Shown: positions 48,822-58,155 of the stretch, piece by piece
How the letters are laid out: each line of letters opens with the position of its first letter
How positions within the stretch are numbered: position 1 is the first letter of the stretch
The notes under the pieces: model-generated
Database searches by the model: none
Seen by the model: the letters and a program-made list of their open reading frames with translations, nothing else
Told to the model about the DNA's origin: nothing
Assembly: GCA_052035955.1 (NCBI GenBank)
Contig: JBPOHD010000015.1
Span: forward strand, 1-64,000
Source of the DNA: JAEUNJ01 sp052035955
Lineage (GTDB): Bacteria > Pseudomonadota > Gammaproteobacteria > Burkholderiales > Rhodocyclaceae
Direction of reading: 5' to 3'
Length of the DNA stretch: 64,000 nucleotides
Translations under genes and position numbers: made by a program

Positions 48822-49133
48822 ATGTACGCGGTCATAAAAACCGGGGGCAAGCAGTATCGCGTTGTCGCCGGCGAAAAGATCAAAGTAGAACAGATGCCGG
48901 CGGACGTGGGCGCGGAAATCATTCTCGACCAGGTCCTCATGGTCGGCGAGGGCGAGTCGGTGAAGGTCGGCACGCCCACGGTCGCCGGCGCCAAGGTCAC
49001 CGCCAAGGTGCTCGCCCACGGGCGGGGGCCGAAGGTGATGATTTTCAAGATGCGACGGCGCAAGCATTACCAGAAGCATCAGGGTCACCGTCAGAACTTC
49101 ACGGAGATCCAGATCTCCGACATCTCCGCCTGA
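48822..49133 (+). CDS. rplU: 50S ribosomal protein L21
   Basis: This 103-residue protein starts MYAVIKTGGKQYRV and carries the L21 signature in the basic stretch KMRRRKHYQKHQGHRQNFTEI. It binds 23S rRNA in the large subunit. TTGGAG precedes the ATG. Followed 14 bases later by rpmA in the canonical order. Confidence 0.97.
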   Translation: MYAVIKTGGKQYRVVAGEKIKVEQMPADVGAEIILDQVLMVGEGESVKVGTPTVAGAKVTAKVLAHGRGPKVMIFKMRRRKHYQKHQGHRQNFTEIQISDISA

Positions 49134-49147
49134 AAGGAGACTGAGAC

Positions 49148-49408
49148 ATGGCACACAAAAAGGCAGGCGGCAGTTCCCGCAACGGCCGCGATTCAGAGGC
49201 CAAACGCCTCGGCGTGAAGCGTTACGGAGGCCAACTGGTCTCGGCCGGCAGCATCATCGTCCGGCAGCGCGGAACCCAGTTCCACCCGGGCGAGAACGTC
49301 GGCCTCGGCAAGGACCACACCCTGTTCGCCAAGGTGGAAGGCAAGGTCCAGTTCGCCGTCAAGGGAGCCGATCGTCGGCGGGTCGTCAGCATCGTCCCTG
49401 CTGCCTGA
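49148..49408 (+). CDS. rpmA: 50S ribosomal protein L27
   Basis: This 86-residue protein starts MAHKKAGGSSRNGRDS, the conserved N-terminal tail that reaches the peptidyl-transferase centre, followed by RLGVKRYGG and GTQFHPGENVGLGKDHTLF. AAGGAG lies 8 bases before the ATG. It is the last gene before a strong terminator, so obg has a separate signal or is read through. Confidence 0.97.
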   Translation: MAHKKAGGSSRNGRDSEAKRLGVKRYGGQLVSAGSIIVRQRGTQFHPGENVGLGKDHTLFAKVEGKVQFAVKGADRRRVVSIVPAA

Positions 49409-49430
49409 CCGTCCCGGTTGCGGCATCCGA

Positions 49431-49460
49431 AGCCCTATCCGATCCGGATAGGGCTTTTTC
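49431..49460 (+). terminator. Terminator after rplU-rpmA
   Basis: A perfect 10-bp stem (AGCCCTATCC with GGATAGGGCT) with a 5-base loop is followed by TTTTC. It lies 22 bases after the rpmA stop and just before obg. Confidence 0.93.
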
Positions 49461-49489
49461 TTTCCGTCACCGACCTGCCCTGATCCGCG

Positions 49490-50545
49490 ATGAAGTTCTT
49501 CGACGAAGCGAAGATCGAAGTCGTTGCCGGCGATGGCGGCAACGGCGCCGTATCCTTTCGCCGCGAGAAATTCATCCCCCGAGGCGGTCCCGATGGCGGT
49601 GACGGCGGCCGGGGCGGCAGCATCTGGGCCATCGCCGACCGCAACCTCAATACGCTGATCGACTTTCGCTATACCCGCCTGTTCCGGGCCGAGCGCGGCG
49701 AAAACGGCCGCGGCTCCGATTGCTATGGCCGTTCGGGCGGCGACATGGAACTGCGCATGCCGGTCGGGACCGTCATCAAGGACTTCGCGACGGGGGAGGT
49801 CCTGGCAGACCTCGACGCCGACGGCAAGAAGGCCCTGATCGCGAAGGGCGGCAACGGCGGTCTGGGCAACCTTCATTTCAAGTCGAGCACGAACCGGGCC
49901 CCCCGGCAATCCACGCCCGGCGGCGAAGGCGAACGCCGCGAACTGGCGCTCGAACTGAAGGTCCTCGCCGATGTCGGGCTGCTCGGCCTGCCCAATGCCG
50001 GGAAATCCACCTTCATACGGTCCGTGTCGGCGGCCCGGCCCAAGGTGGCGGATTATCCCTTTACCACCCTGCATCCCAACCTGGGCGTCGTCCGTGTGGA
50101 CGAGCGGCGCAGTTTCGTGATCGCCGACATTCCCGGCCTGATCCAGGGGGCCGCCGAGGGCGCGGGACTGGGTCACCGTTTCCTGCGCCACCTGCAGCGG
50201 ACACGCCTGCTGCTGCATCTCGTGGACGTCGCGCCGCCGGACCCGGAGGCCGACCCGGCCCGCGACGCGCCGGCCATCCTCGAGGAATTGCGGAAGTACG
50301 ACCCCGCCTTGTACGAGAAGCCGCGCTGGCTGGTGGTCAACAAGATCGACCTGCTGTCGGAAGACGAAGCCGCCGAGCGGATAGGCAGGCTGCGTGCCGC
50401 CTATGGCGCCGACGTCCCCTGCTTCGCCATCAGCGCCATCAAGGGAGAGGGTTGCCGGCCACTGAGCTTCGCGGTGATGGATCATCTGGACAGCCATGCA
50501 AGAATCGCCGGAGCCGAGGATGAGAACGAGGATAGCGACGAGTAG
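49490..50545 (+). CDS. obg: Obg/CgtA GTPase
   Basis: This 351-residue GTPase has the glycine-rich Obg fold at residues 1-158 (KFFDEAKIEVVAGDGGNG, RGGPDGGDGG). The G domain follows with P-loop GLPNAGKST, DIPGLIQGAAEGAGLGHRFLRH and NKID. It is required for large-subunit assembly and stress control. The acidic C-terminus is short. Its last 26 bases overlap the start of proB. Confidence 0.95.
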   Translation: MKFFDEAKIEVVAGDGGNGAVSFRREKFIPRGGPDGGDGGRGGSIWAIADRNLNTLIDFRYTRLFRAERGENGRGSDCYGRSGGDMELRMPVGTVIKDFATGEVLADLDADGKKALIAKGGNGGLGNLHFKSSTNRAPRQSTPGGEGERRELALELKVLADVGLLGLPNAGKSTFIRSVSAARPKVADYPFTTLHPNLGVVRVDERRSFVIADIPGLIQGAAEGAGLGHRFLRHLQRTRLLLHLVDVAPPDPEADPARDAPAILEELRKYDPALYEKPRWLVVNKIDLLSEDEAAERIGRLRAAYGADVPCFAISAIKGEGCRPLSFAVMDHLDSHARIAGAEDENEDSDE

Positions 50546-51635
50546 GCGCTGGGTCGTCAAGGTCGGCAGCGCCCTGGTGACGAACAACGGGACCGGGCTG
50601 TCGCTCGACTTCATCGCCGACTGTGCCCGGCAGATCGCCGACCTGCACCGGCAGGGGCGCGAGGTGGTTCTCGTCTCGTCGGGTGCCATCGCGGCGGGCA
50701 TGCAGCGCCTGGGTTGGACGACGCGCCCCCAGGCCATGCACGAACTGCAGGCCGCCGCCGCCGTCGGACAGATGGGTCTCGCCCAGGCCTACGAGAGCCG
50801 CTTCTCGCTGCACCAGTTGAAGACGGCGCAGATCCTGCTCACCCACGAGGACCTGGCGGACCGCAAGCGCTACCTCAACGCCCGCTCGACCCTGACCGCG
50901 CTGCTCACGCTCGGCGTCGTCCCCATCATCAATGAGAACGACACGGTCGTCACGGACGAGATCAAGTTCGGCGACAACGACACCCTGGGTGCCCTCGTCG
51001 CCAACCTGGTGGAGGCCGACGCCCTGGTCATCCTCACGGACCAGCCCGGCCTCTTTTCCGCCGATCCGCGCAAGGATCCGGCCGCCACCCTGATCTCCCT
51101 CGGCCGTGCCGACGACCGGGCCTACGAGGCCATGGCGGGCGGCGCGGGAAGCGGCATCAGCAAGGGCGGCATGATCACCAAGGTGAAAGCGGCCCAACGG
51201 GCGGCCCGCAGCGGTGCCCACACCCTGATCGCCAGCGGCCGGGAAGAGAATGCCCTGCTGCGCCTTGCCGCAGGCGAGGAACTCGGCACCCTGCTTTACG
51301 CCGATGCCTCGCCGCTGGCGGCACGCAAGCAATGGCTGGCCGACCATCTCCAGTTGGCGGGCCGCCTGGTTCTCGACGCGGGCGCCGTGCGTGCCCTGCG
51401 GGATGGACGCAGCCTGCTTCCCGTGGGCGTGACCCGCGTGGCCGGCGAGTTCGAGCGGGGATCCGCCGTGGCCTGCGTCGGTCCCGACGGGACCGAGATT
51501 GCCCGGGGCCTGATCAACTACTCGAGCCAGGAAGCCGGCCGCATCGCCGGCCACCCCAGCCAGGAGATCGAGAACCTGCTGGGCTACCTGGACGAGGAAG
51601 AGTTGATCCACCGGGACAACATGGTCCTCCTTTGA
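50520..51635 (+). CDS. proB: Glutamate 5-kinase
   Basis: This 371-residue protein has an amino-acid kinase domain (WVVKVGSALVTNNG, VLVSSGAIAAGM, INENDTVV, GTGGMxTK-like SGISKGGMITKVKAA) and a C-terminal PUA domain after about residue 275. It catalyses the first step of proline synthesis. Start 50520 has GGAG 7 bases upstream inside the end of obg; an ATG at 50496 is also in frame. proA is not in the window. Confidence 0.94.
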   Translation: MRTRIATSRRWVVKVGSALVTNNGTGLSLDFIADCARQIADLHRQGREVVLVSSGAIAAGMQRLGWTTRPQAMHELQAAAAVGQMGLAQAYESRFSLHQLKTAQILLTHEDLADRKRYLNARSTLTALLTLGVVPIINENDTVVTDEIKFGDNDTLGALVANLVEADALVILTDQPGLFSADPRKDPAATLISLGRADDRAYEAMAGGAGSGISKGGMITKVKAAQRAARSGAHTLIASGREENALLRLAAGEELGTLLYADASPLAARKQWLADHLQLAGRLVLDAGAVRALRDGRSLLPVGVTRVAGEFERGSAVACVGPDGTEIARGLINYSSQEAGRIAGHPSQEIENLLGYLDEEELIHRDNMVLL

Positions 51636-51721
51636 AGGCGGAAACCCTCCCGAGGCGCCGACTGCCGCCCGCCGCTCCAGCGGTGGTCGCCCGACCCTTG
51701 CCGCGCAGGTAGGCGGAGGCC

Positions 51722-52648
51722 ATGTCCGATCTGCCCGACTTCCCGCCGGACCATTGCCTGCTGGTCCTCAACCCCGTCTCCGGACGGGGCCGCGGCGTCC
51801 GCCACCGCCAGGAGATCGAGGCCATGCTGGCAGACCAGGGGCTCGCCTTCGAAAGCGCGGTCAGCGCCTACGCGGGGCACACCACCGTCCTGGTCGCCGA
51901 CGCCGTGCGGCGCGGCTGCCGACGCGTCCTCGTGGCCGGCGGCGACGGCAGCCTGAACGAAGCCGTCAACGGACTGTTCGGCCAGCAGGCGGTCGCCCCG
52001 GACCGCGTGACCCTGGCCCTGCTCCCCGTCGGCACCGGCAACGACTGGGGCCGCGGCCATGGGCTCGCGCGCGACATGCAGGCCGCGATCGCCCTGGCGG
52101 CCGGCGGTCGGAGCAGCCCCCACGACGTCGGCGTCATCGAGTTCGCCGATGGCGGGCGGCGCCATTTCATCAATGTCGCCGGCTGCGGATTCGATTCCAC
52201 CGTCGTCGCCCGGATGCCGTCCCGCCGCTTCGGCCGCCTCGCCTACCTGGTCGGCCTGCTGCGCGGCCTGGCCGCCTACCGGCCGCTGCCCCTGGACCTC
52301 GAGGTCGCCGGCCGGCGCCGGTCAGTCCAGACCCTGGTCGTCTTCGCCTGCCTCGGCCGCTATTGCGGCGGCGGCATGGACGTGGCGCCGGCCGCCCGCA
52401 CGGACGACGGCCTGATGGATCTCACCGTCATCCGCCACATGAACGTCCTGCAGATCCTGCGCGACCTGCCGCGCCTGTTCGACGGCACCCTGCCCGCCCA
52501 TCCCAGGGTCGATGTGGAACGCACCGCGGAAGCGGTCCTCGCCGGACCGGAGGGCACCCTGCTCGAGGCGGACGGCGACATCGTCGGCCGCCTCCCGGCC
52601 AGGCTCCGGGTGATCCCCGGCGCGCTACGGGTCGTCCTGCCGGGGTAG
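51722..52648 (+). CDS. Diacylglycerol/lipid kinase family protein (YegS-like)
   Basis: This 308-residue protein has a diacylglycerol kinase catalytic domain: LNPVSGRGRG at the N-terminus, GGDGSLNEAVNGL for nucleotide binding and LLPVGTGNDWGR. The C-terminal beta-sandwich includes GRYCGGGMDVAPAARTDDG and LLEADGDIVG. It probably phosphorylates a membrane lipid. GGAGG lies just before the ATG. It is convergent with ubiA. Confidence 0.88.
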   Translation: MSDLPDFPPDHCLLVLNPVSGRGRGVRHRQEIEAMLADQGLAFESAVSAYAGHTTVLVADAVRRGCRRVLVAGGDGSLNEAVNGLFGQQAVAPDRVTLALLPVGTGNDWGRGHGLARDMQAAIALAAGGRSSPHDVGVIEFADGGRRHFINVAGCGFDSTVVARMPSRRFGRLAYLVGLLRGLAAYRPLPLDLEVAGRRRSVQTLVVFACLGRYCGGGMDVAPAARTDDGLMDLTVIRHMNVLQILRDLPRLFDGTLPAHPRVDVERTAEAVLAGPEGTLLEADGDIVGRLPARLRVIPGALRVVLPG

Positions 52649-52688
52649 CCCCGACCGGCGGATTCCGCCGCCCGTACCGGCGAAGGCT

Positions 52689-53579
52689 TCAGACGGAGGC
52701 GAACAGGGGCCGCAGATGGAATTCGCCGAGAATGCCGGCGAACACGGCGGCGCCGAACCAGTTGTTGTGCAGGAAGGCCTTGAAGCAACCGGCCCGGTCC
52801 CGGTCGCGAATCAGCGTGTAGTGATAGGCGGCGATCCCGGCCGCCACCGCCAGGCCCAGGGCGTAGAACACGCCGAACCCGACCCACCAGCCGACGTAGC
52901 CGAGCGTTGCCAGCGTCAGCCCGTAGAACACCATGACCGCCGCCACGTCCCGGTGGCCGAAGGTGATGGCGGAAGTCCGGATTCCGATCCGCAGGTCGTC
53001 CTCCCGGTCCACCATCGCGTACTCCGTGTCGTAGGCCAGGGCCCAGAAGATGTTGGCCAGCAGCAGGACCCAACAGAGGGGCGGCACCCGGTCCAGTTGC
53101 GCCGCGAAGGCCATCGGGATGCCGAAGCCGAAGGCCACGCCGAGGTAGGCCTGCGGCACTGCGAAGAAACGCTTCGTGAAGGGATAGCTGGCGGCGAGGA
53201 AGAGGGCCGCCACCGAGAGCATCCATACCAGCGGACGCAACGGCAGGATCAGCAGGAAGGCGGCGATGCTGAGCACGGCGGCCAGCGCCAGGGCCTCCCG
53301 GACCGACACCCGCCCCGCCGCCAGGGGCCGCTCCCGGGTCCGTTCCACGTGCGGATCGAACTTGCGGTCGGCCAGGTCGTTCACCACGCAACCCGCCGAG
53401 CGCATCAGTACCGTCCCCAGCACGAAGATCCACACGATCACCCAGCTCGGCCGGCCGGCGCCGGCCAGCCAGACGGCCCAGAGGGTGGGCCAGAGCAGGA
53501 GCAGGATACCGATGGGCTTGTCGAGCCGCATCAGCCTTTCATACTGGGTGAGCCGTTCGCGAAGGTCTGCCGGAGTCAT
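52689..53579 (-). CDS. ubiA: 4-hydroxybenzoate octaprenyltransferase
   Basis: This 296-residue protein has about eight membrane helices. It carries the two Asp-rich prenyl-pyrophosphate motifs of UbiA (NDLADRKFDPHVERTRERPL and DTEYAMVDREDDLRIG) and starts YERLMRLDKPIGILLLLWPT. It attaches the octaprenyl chain to 4-hydroxybenzoate in ubiquinone synthesis, using the product of ispB. The ATG at 53579 lies inside the end of a small upstream gene (41-base overlap), which suggests coupled translation. Confidence 0.94.
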   Translation of the reverse strand: MTPADLRERLTQYERLMRLDKPIGILLLLWPTLWAVWLAGAGRPSWVIVWIFVLGTVLMRSAGCVVNDLADRKFDPHVERTRERPLAAGRVSVREALALAAVLSIAAFLLILPLRPLVWMLSVAALFLAASYPFTKRFFAVPQAYLGVAFGFGIPMAFAAQLDRVPPLCWVLLLANIFWALAYDTEYAMVDREDDLRIGIRTSAITFGHRDVAAVMVFYGLTLATLGYVGWWVGFGVFYALGLAVAAGIAAYHYTLIRDRDRAGCFKAFLHNNWFGAAVFAGILGEFHLRPLFASV

Positions 53580-53862
53580 CGGGTCGGATTCTACCGCCGG
53601 CGGGGCCGCGAGCCTGCCCGACAGGATCCGGCACGGCGGCAGGGCAGGTACACGACGCGCGCAATTCCGCTGCGAACTCCCGGGCCAGGACACTCAGTTC
53701 CTCCTCGCTGGCCGACGGATCGCGCCGGGCCCAGGCGGCCAACCGCCCCGAGTACTCCAACAGGTGCCCGAGCAGCGAGGAACGGCACTGCCGGGTTCCG
53801 CGGCAGCGCCAACACGGCGCCCGGTGCAGGCAGGAGATGAGCTCCGAGAATGGTGATGGCAT
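53539..53862 (-). CDS. Hypothetical Cys-rich protein overlapping ubiA start
   Basis: I do not recognise this 107-residue protein. Its N-terminal third has Cys11, Cys17, Cys20 and Cys26 (CLHRAPCWRC, then RQC), and Cys71 and Cys73 follow a helical middle segment (about 35-68). The spacing could bind zinc or another metal. AGGAG lies 7-8 bases before the ATG, and a promoter sits 54 bases upstream. The last 41 bases overlap ubiA in another frame. The upstream ATG (53916) falls in the -10 box and is unlikely. The alternative is that this is only a ubiA leader. Confidence 0.55.
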   Translation of the reverse strand: MPSPFSELISCLHRAPCWRCRGTRQCRSSLLGHLLEYSGRLAAWARRDPSASEEELSVLAREFAAELRASCTCPAAVPDPVGQARGPAGGRIRPDDSGRPSRTAHPV

Positions 53863-53915
53863 GGTCGCGCTCCTGGTAAGGGCGCCGTCCGGACGGTGGG
53901 CAGGCGGATGATTCA

Positions 53916-53944
53916 ATCATAATCTCCGCCATTCTCCGAGTAAA
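53916..53944 (-). promoter_or_regulatory. Promoter of the Cys-rich gene and ubiA
   Basis: On the minus strand TTTACT (53944-53939) and TATGAT (53921-53916) are 17 bases apart in an AT-rich pocket. Transcription would start near 53909, leaving 47 bases before the Cys-rich gene or about 330 before ubiA. Confidence 0.55.
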
Positions 53945-54114
53945 TACAACCAAAGACATAGGCATAACAACGCCGCCGATCGCCTGGCGGCCGGCAAGGC
54001 CGTCCTCGCCCCGGCCGACACCATGCGCGCCGCCCCTGCCCCGACGACCCGGAGCGGCCGGCGATGGCCGGCGGCGGGGCCGCCGCATGCCGCCCGGGAA
54101 AGGCCAGCCGAACC

Positions 54115-56007
54115 TTACGGCCGGTCGCCGCGCAGGGCCGCCACGGCGGCCTGCAGACCTTCCGGGTCGGCCGCCAGCGCAGGCCGCGTCGGGCCGACGG
54201 CGAGGCCGATGCGGGAGAAGAGGCCGCGGCGGAAGGGCCGGGTCATGGCCGGCCCGCCCTTGCGCGAGAAAAAGCTGCCCCAGAGGCCGCGCAGCGCCAT
54301 GGGAACGACGACGACCCCCTTGGCGTCCGTCCGTTCGAGGATGCGCAGGATGCCGGGGCGGAAGGGATACAACTGGCCGTTGTCGGTGATGCGCCCCTCC
54401 GGGAAGATGCCGACCACCTCGCCCGCCTCCAGGGCCCGCGCCGCCTCGTCGAAGGCCTTCTCCATCAGCGCCGCGTCCTCCTTCGCCGGGGCGATGGGGA
54501 TGGCCCGGCTTTCCCGGAAGACGAAGCTGAGGATGGGCCAGCGGAAGATGTGGTGGTCCATGATGAAGCGGATCGGCCGCCGGCAGGCGGCCATGATCAC
54601 CAGGGCATCGACGAAGCTGACGTGGTTGCAGACCACGACGGCCGGACCCTCCTCCGGCATGTGCTCCAGACCCTCCTTGTCGAGGCGGTACACGGAATGG
54701 ATCAGCAGCCAGACGATGAAGCGGAGCAGGAACTCGGGAACCAGCTTGTAGATGAAGACCGCCACGGCCGCGTTGCAGACGGCCGCGATGGCGAACAGCA
54801 TGGGAATGCCCAGGCCCTCGCCAAGGAAGCCGGCGGCGGCCAGTGCGCCGACCACCATGAACAGCGCATTGAGGATGTTGTTGGCGGCGATGATGCGGGC
54901 CCGCTGGGCCTCGGCGCTGCGCTGCTGCACGAGCGCATAGAGGGGGACGATGAAGAAGCCCCCGAAGAGGCCGATCAGCAGGAGGTCGGCCAGGACATGC
55001 CAGACAGTGGCGTGGGCCAGCAGCGCACCGACGGCGAGGCCCTGGCCGAGCGGCGCGGCCGGCGACGCGAAGGCGATGTCGAGCCCGAACAGGGTGAGGC
55101 CGATGGAGCCGAAGGGCACCAACCCCAGTTCCACCTGCTTGGCCGAAAGCCTTTCGCAAAGCAGGGAGCCGATGCCGATGCCGACCGTGAAGGTGGCCAG
55201 CAGGAGCGTGACCGAGGATTCGGCGCCACCCAGAACGTTCCTGGCATAGGCCGGAAACTGGGCCAGGAACAGGGCGCCGTAGAGCCAGAACCAGGAGATG
55301 CCCATGATGGACAGGAAGACCGTCTGGTTCTCCCGGGCGAAGGCGATGTTGCGCCAGGTCTCGGTGACGGGGTTGGGATTCACCCGCAGCGTCGGCTCCG
55401 GGGCCGGTGCCGGCGGGATGGCGCGGGAGGCCAGGTAGCCGGCGGCGGCCACCAGGAAGCCGAAGCCGGCCACCCAGGCCGTGCCGTTGTCGACGCCGGC
55501 GAGCAGGCCACCGGCCAGGGTGCCGAGGAGGATGGCGACGAAGGTCCCCGCCTCCACCAGCGCGTTGCCGCCCACCAGTTCCTCCTCCCGCAGGTGCTGG
55601 GGCAGGATCGCGTACTTGACCGGCCCGAAGAGGGTCGAATGCAGGCCGAGCAGGAAGAGCGCGAACATCAGGACGCCCAGGCTGTGCAGCCAGAAGCCGG
55701 TGCCTGCCACCAGCATGATGACCATCTCCAACTGCTTGACGAAGCGGGCGACCCGGGAGCGGTCCAGCTTGTCGGCCACTTGCCCGGCGGTGGCGGAAAA
55801 CAGGAAGAAGGGCAGGATGAACACGCCGGCGGCCAGGTTGGCCATCACCTCGGGCTTCAGGGTCGTCCATTGGGCGGCCTGGAAGGTCAGCAGGACCACC
55901 AGGGCGTTCTTGAAGACGTTGTCGTTGAAGGCACCCAGGAACTGGGTGACGAAAAAGGGCAGGAACCGGCGGCTCCGCAGCAGCCCGAACTGGCCGGATT
56001 GGCTCAT
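54115..56007 (-). CDS. LplT-like MFS transporter fused to PlsC-type acyltransferase
   Basis: This 630-residue fusion has residues 1-410 as a twelve-helix MFS of lysophospholipid-transporter type (FFVTQFLGAFNDNVFKNAL, TVGIGIGSLLCERLS). Residues about 425-610 are a glycerolipid acyltransferase with NHVSFVD (the HxxxxD catalytic motif) and FPEGRITDNGQLYPF. It should flip lysophospholipid inward and re-acylate it. E. coli does this with LplT and the Aas protein; the acyl-ACP synthetase part of Aas is absent here. It is transcribed leftward from next to recG. Confidence 0.9.
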   Translation of the reverse strand: MSQSGQFGLLRSRRFLPFFVTQFLGAFNDNVFKNALVVLLTFQAAQWTTLKPEVMANLAAGVFILPFFLFSATAGQVADKLDRSRVARFVKQLEMVIMLVAGTGFWLHSLGVLMFALFLLGLHSTLFGPVKYAILPQHLREEELVGGNALVEAGTFVAILLGTLAGGLLAGVDNGTAWVAGFGFLVAAAGYLASRAIPPAPAPEPTLRVNPNPVTETWRNIAFARENQTVFLSIMGISWFWLYGALFLAQFPAYARNVLGGAESSVTLLLATFTVGIGIGSLLCERLSAKQVELGLVPFGSIGLTLFGLDIAFASPAAPLGQGLAVGALLAHATVWHVLADLLLIGLFGGFFIVPLYALVQQRSAEAQRARIIAANNILNALFMVVGALAAAGFLGEGLGIPMLFAIAAVCNAAVAVFIYKLVPEFLLRFIVWLLIHSVYRLDKEGLEHMPEEGPAVVVCNHVSFVDALVIMAACRRPIRFIMDHHIFRWPILSFVFRESRAIPIAPAKEDAALMEKAFDEAARALEAGEVVGIFPEGRITDNGQLYPFRPGILRILERTDAKGVVVVPMALRGLWGSFFSRKGGPAMTRPFRRGLFSRIGLAVGPTRPALAADPEGLQAAVAALRGDRP

Positions 56008-56023
56008 GACGTCGAAACTCCTC

Positions 56024-58138
56024 TCATGCCTTCAGCAGGTCCTCGCGGCCGGCCATCCAGCGGGCGAGGTGGGCGTCGCAGACAGCCGGCGCCTCGCGCA
56101 GCAGGCGTTCCGCCGTCCGCCGGACCGCCTCGACCATGCCCCCGTCCTCCAGGTCGGCAAAGCGCAGCAGGGGCGCCCCGCTCTGCCGGGCGCCGATGAA
56201 CTCCCCGGGGCCGCGCAATTGTAGGTCGAGACGGGCGATCTCGAAACCATCGGCATTCTCGTAGATGATCTTCAGACGCTCGCGGGCCGTGTCCGACAGG
56301 GGCGCCGCGTACAGGAGGATGCAGGCCGACTCGGCGGTGCCGCGCCCGACCCGGCCGCGCAGCTGGTGCAGCTGGGCGAGGCCGAAACGCTCCGCATGCT
56401 CGACCACCATGAGGCTCGCATTGGGCACGTCCACGCCGACCTCGATCACCGTCGTCGCCACCAGGACGTCCACGGTCCCGGCGGCGAAGCCGCCCATGAC
56501 GGCGGCCTTCTCGTCCGGCTTCAGCCGGCCGTGGGCCAGACCGACCCGCAGTTCCGGCAATTCCGCCGTCAGGCGCTCGAAGGTTTCCAGCGCCGTCTTC
56601 AGCTCCAGGGTTTCCGATTCCTCGATCAGCGGGCAGACCCAGTAGGCCTGGCGGCCGGCCCGGCAGGCATCGCGGACCCGCCCCAGCACCTCGCCGCGGC
56701 GGCCTTCGGCCACCAGCTTGGTCAGGACCGGGCGGCGCCCCGGCGGCAGCTCGTCGAGGACCGACACGTCCAGGTCGGCATAGTGGCTCATGGCCAGGGT
56801 GCGCGGGATGGGGGTCGCCGACATGGTGAGCTGGTGCGGCTCCAGGTCCTCGGCCCCGCCCTTGCGCTTCAGGGCCAGGCGCTGGCGGACACCGAAGCGG
56901 TGCTGCTCGTCCACGATGGCCAGCCCCAGGCGGGGAAAGGCCACCTCCGCCTCGATGAGGGCATGGGTGCCCACGGCAAGCCATGTCCGCCCTTCGGCGA
57001 GGTCGCGCATGGCCGCCGCCCGGTCGGACTTGCGCCGCCCGCCGGAAAGCCAGGCCATCTCCAGCCCGAGGGGCCGGAGCCAGGCGTCCAGCTTGCGCCA
57101 GTGCTGCTCGGCGAGGATTTCGGTCGGCGCCATGAGGGCCGCCTGCCAGCCGTTCTCCACGGCCTGGAGCATGGCGAGGGCCGCGATCACGGTCTTGCCG
57201 CTGCCGACGTCCCCCTGCAGCAGGCGCTGCATGGGATGGGGCGTCGCCAGGTCGGCGGCGATCTCCGCCCAGACGCGGCGCTGGGCCCCCGTCAGGGCGA
57301 AGGGCAACACCGCCAGGAGGCGCGCCGGCAGTCCGCCGGCGGAGGCCTGGAGCGGCGGCGCCGAATGCCGACGCCGCGCCTCGTAGGCCCGCCGCAGGGA
57401 CATCTGCTGGGCCAGCAACTCATCGTGGGCGATGCGCCGCCAAGCCGGCGCCAGGGCCCTCTCCAGGCCCGTCGCATCGAGCCCCGGCGGCGGCTGGTGC
57501 AGTCGCCGAACCGCATCGCCGAAGCCCGGCAGGCCCATCGCTTGCCATACCCCCGGAGGCAAGGTCTCGCCGAGGTCCACCCGCTCCAGGGCCTGGGCGA
57601 TCAGGCGGCGCAGGACTCCCTGCGCCAGGCCCGCCGTGGTCGGGTAGACCGGTGTCAGGGCCGGCGGGAGGGGGTCGCCTTCCCGCGCCGCCCGCGTCCG
57701 CGGATGGATGATTTCCGTGCCGAAGAAGCCCCCCCGTGGCTCGCCGAAGATGCGCAGGCGGTTGCCCGGCTGCAACTGTTTCTGCTGGCTCGGATAGAAA
57801 TTGAGGAAGCGCAGCACCAGCTGGGCCCCCGGATCCGCCACGTCGCGCACCCGGGCCACCAGTTGCCGGCGGGGCCGGTAGGCGATGTCGCAATCGACGA
57901 CCTCCACCTCGAACTGGGCCTCGACCCCGGGCAGGGCTTCGCGGACCGGCGTGATGCGGGTCTCGTCCTCGTAGCGCAATGGCAGGTGCAGGACCAGGTC
58001 TTCCGGCCGCCGCAGGCCCAGCCGGTTCAGCTTCTCGGCCAACGCCGGCCCCGCGCCGGGAAAGGCGCCCTGGGATCCGGCAGGCCGCCGGCCCGGCCGC
58101 GCCGGACCCCGGGCCTTGCCGGCAGGGGAAGCAGCCAC
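56024..58138 (-). CDS. recG: ATP-dependent DNA helicase RecG
   Basis: This 704-residue helicase has an N-terminal OB-type wedge domain (RPEDLVLHLPLRYEDETRI, about 45-155). Motif I LLQGDVGSGKTVIA, the DEQH box (VDEQHRFGVRQR), MSATPIPRTLAM, and the C-terminal motif VIEVGVDVPNAS and QLRGRVGRG follow. It drives branch migration and rescue of stalled forks. It starts at GTG 58138, 17 bases after the ridA stop, so the two are likely co-transcribed. Confidence 0.95.
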   Translation of the reverse strand: MAASPAGKARGPARPGRRPAGSQGAFPGAGPALAEKLNRLGLRRPEDLVLHLPLRYEDETRITPVREALPGVEAQFEVEVVDCDIAYRPRRQLVARVRDVADPGAQLVLRFLNFYPSQQKQLQPGNRLRIFGEPRGGFFGTEIIHPRTRAAREGDPLPPALTPVYPTTAGLAQGVLRRLIAQALERVDLGETLPPGVWQAMGLPGFGDAVRRLHQPPPGLDATGLERALAPAWRRIAHDELLAQQMSLRRAYEARRRHSAPPLQASAGGLPARLLAVLPFALTGAQRRVWAEIAADLATPHPMQRLLQGDVGSGKTVIAALAMLQAVENGWQAALMAPTEILAEQHWRKLDAWLRPLGLEMAWLSGGRRKSDRAAAMRDLAEGRTWLAVGTHALIEAEVAFPRLGLAIVDEQHRFGVRQRLALKRKGGAEDLEPHQLTMSATPIPRTLAMSHYADLDVSVLDELPPGRRPVLTKLVAEGRRGEVLGRVRDACRAGRQAYWVCPLIEESETLELKTALETFERLTAELPELRVGLAHGRLKPDEKAAVMGGFAAGTVDVLVATTVIEVGVDVPNASLMVVEHAERFGLAQLHQLRGRVGRGTAESACILLYAAPLSDTARERLKIIYENADGFEIARLDLQLRGPGEFIGARQSGAPLLRFADLEDGGMVEAVRRTAERLLREAPAVCDAHLARWMAGREDLLKA

Positions 58139-58155
58139 CGGATTGCGGGCCAGGA

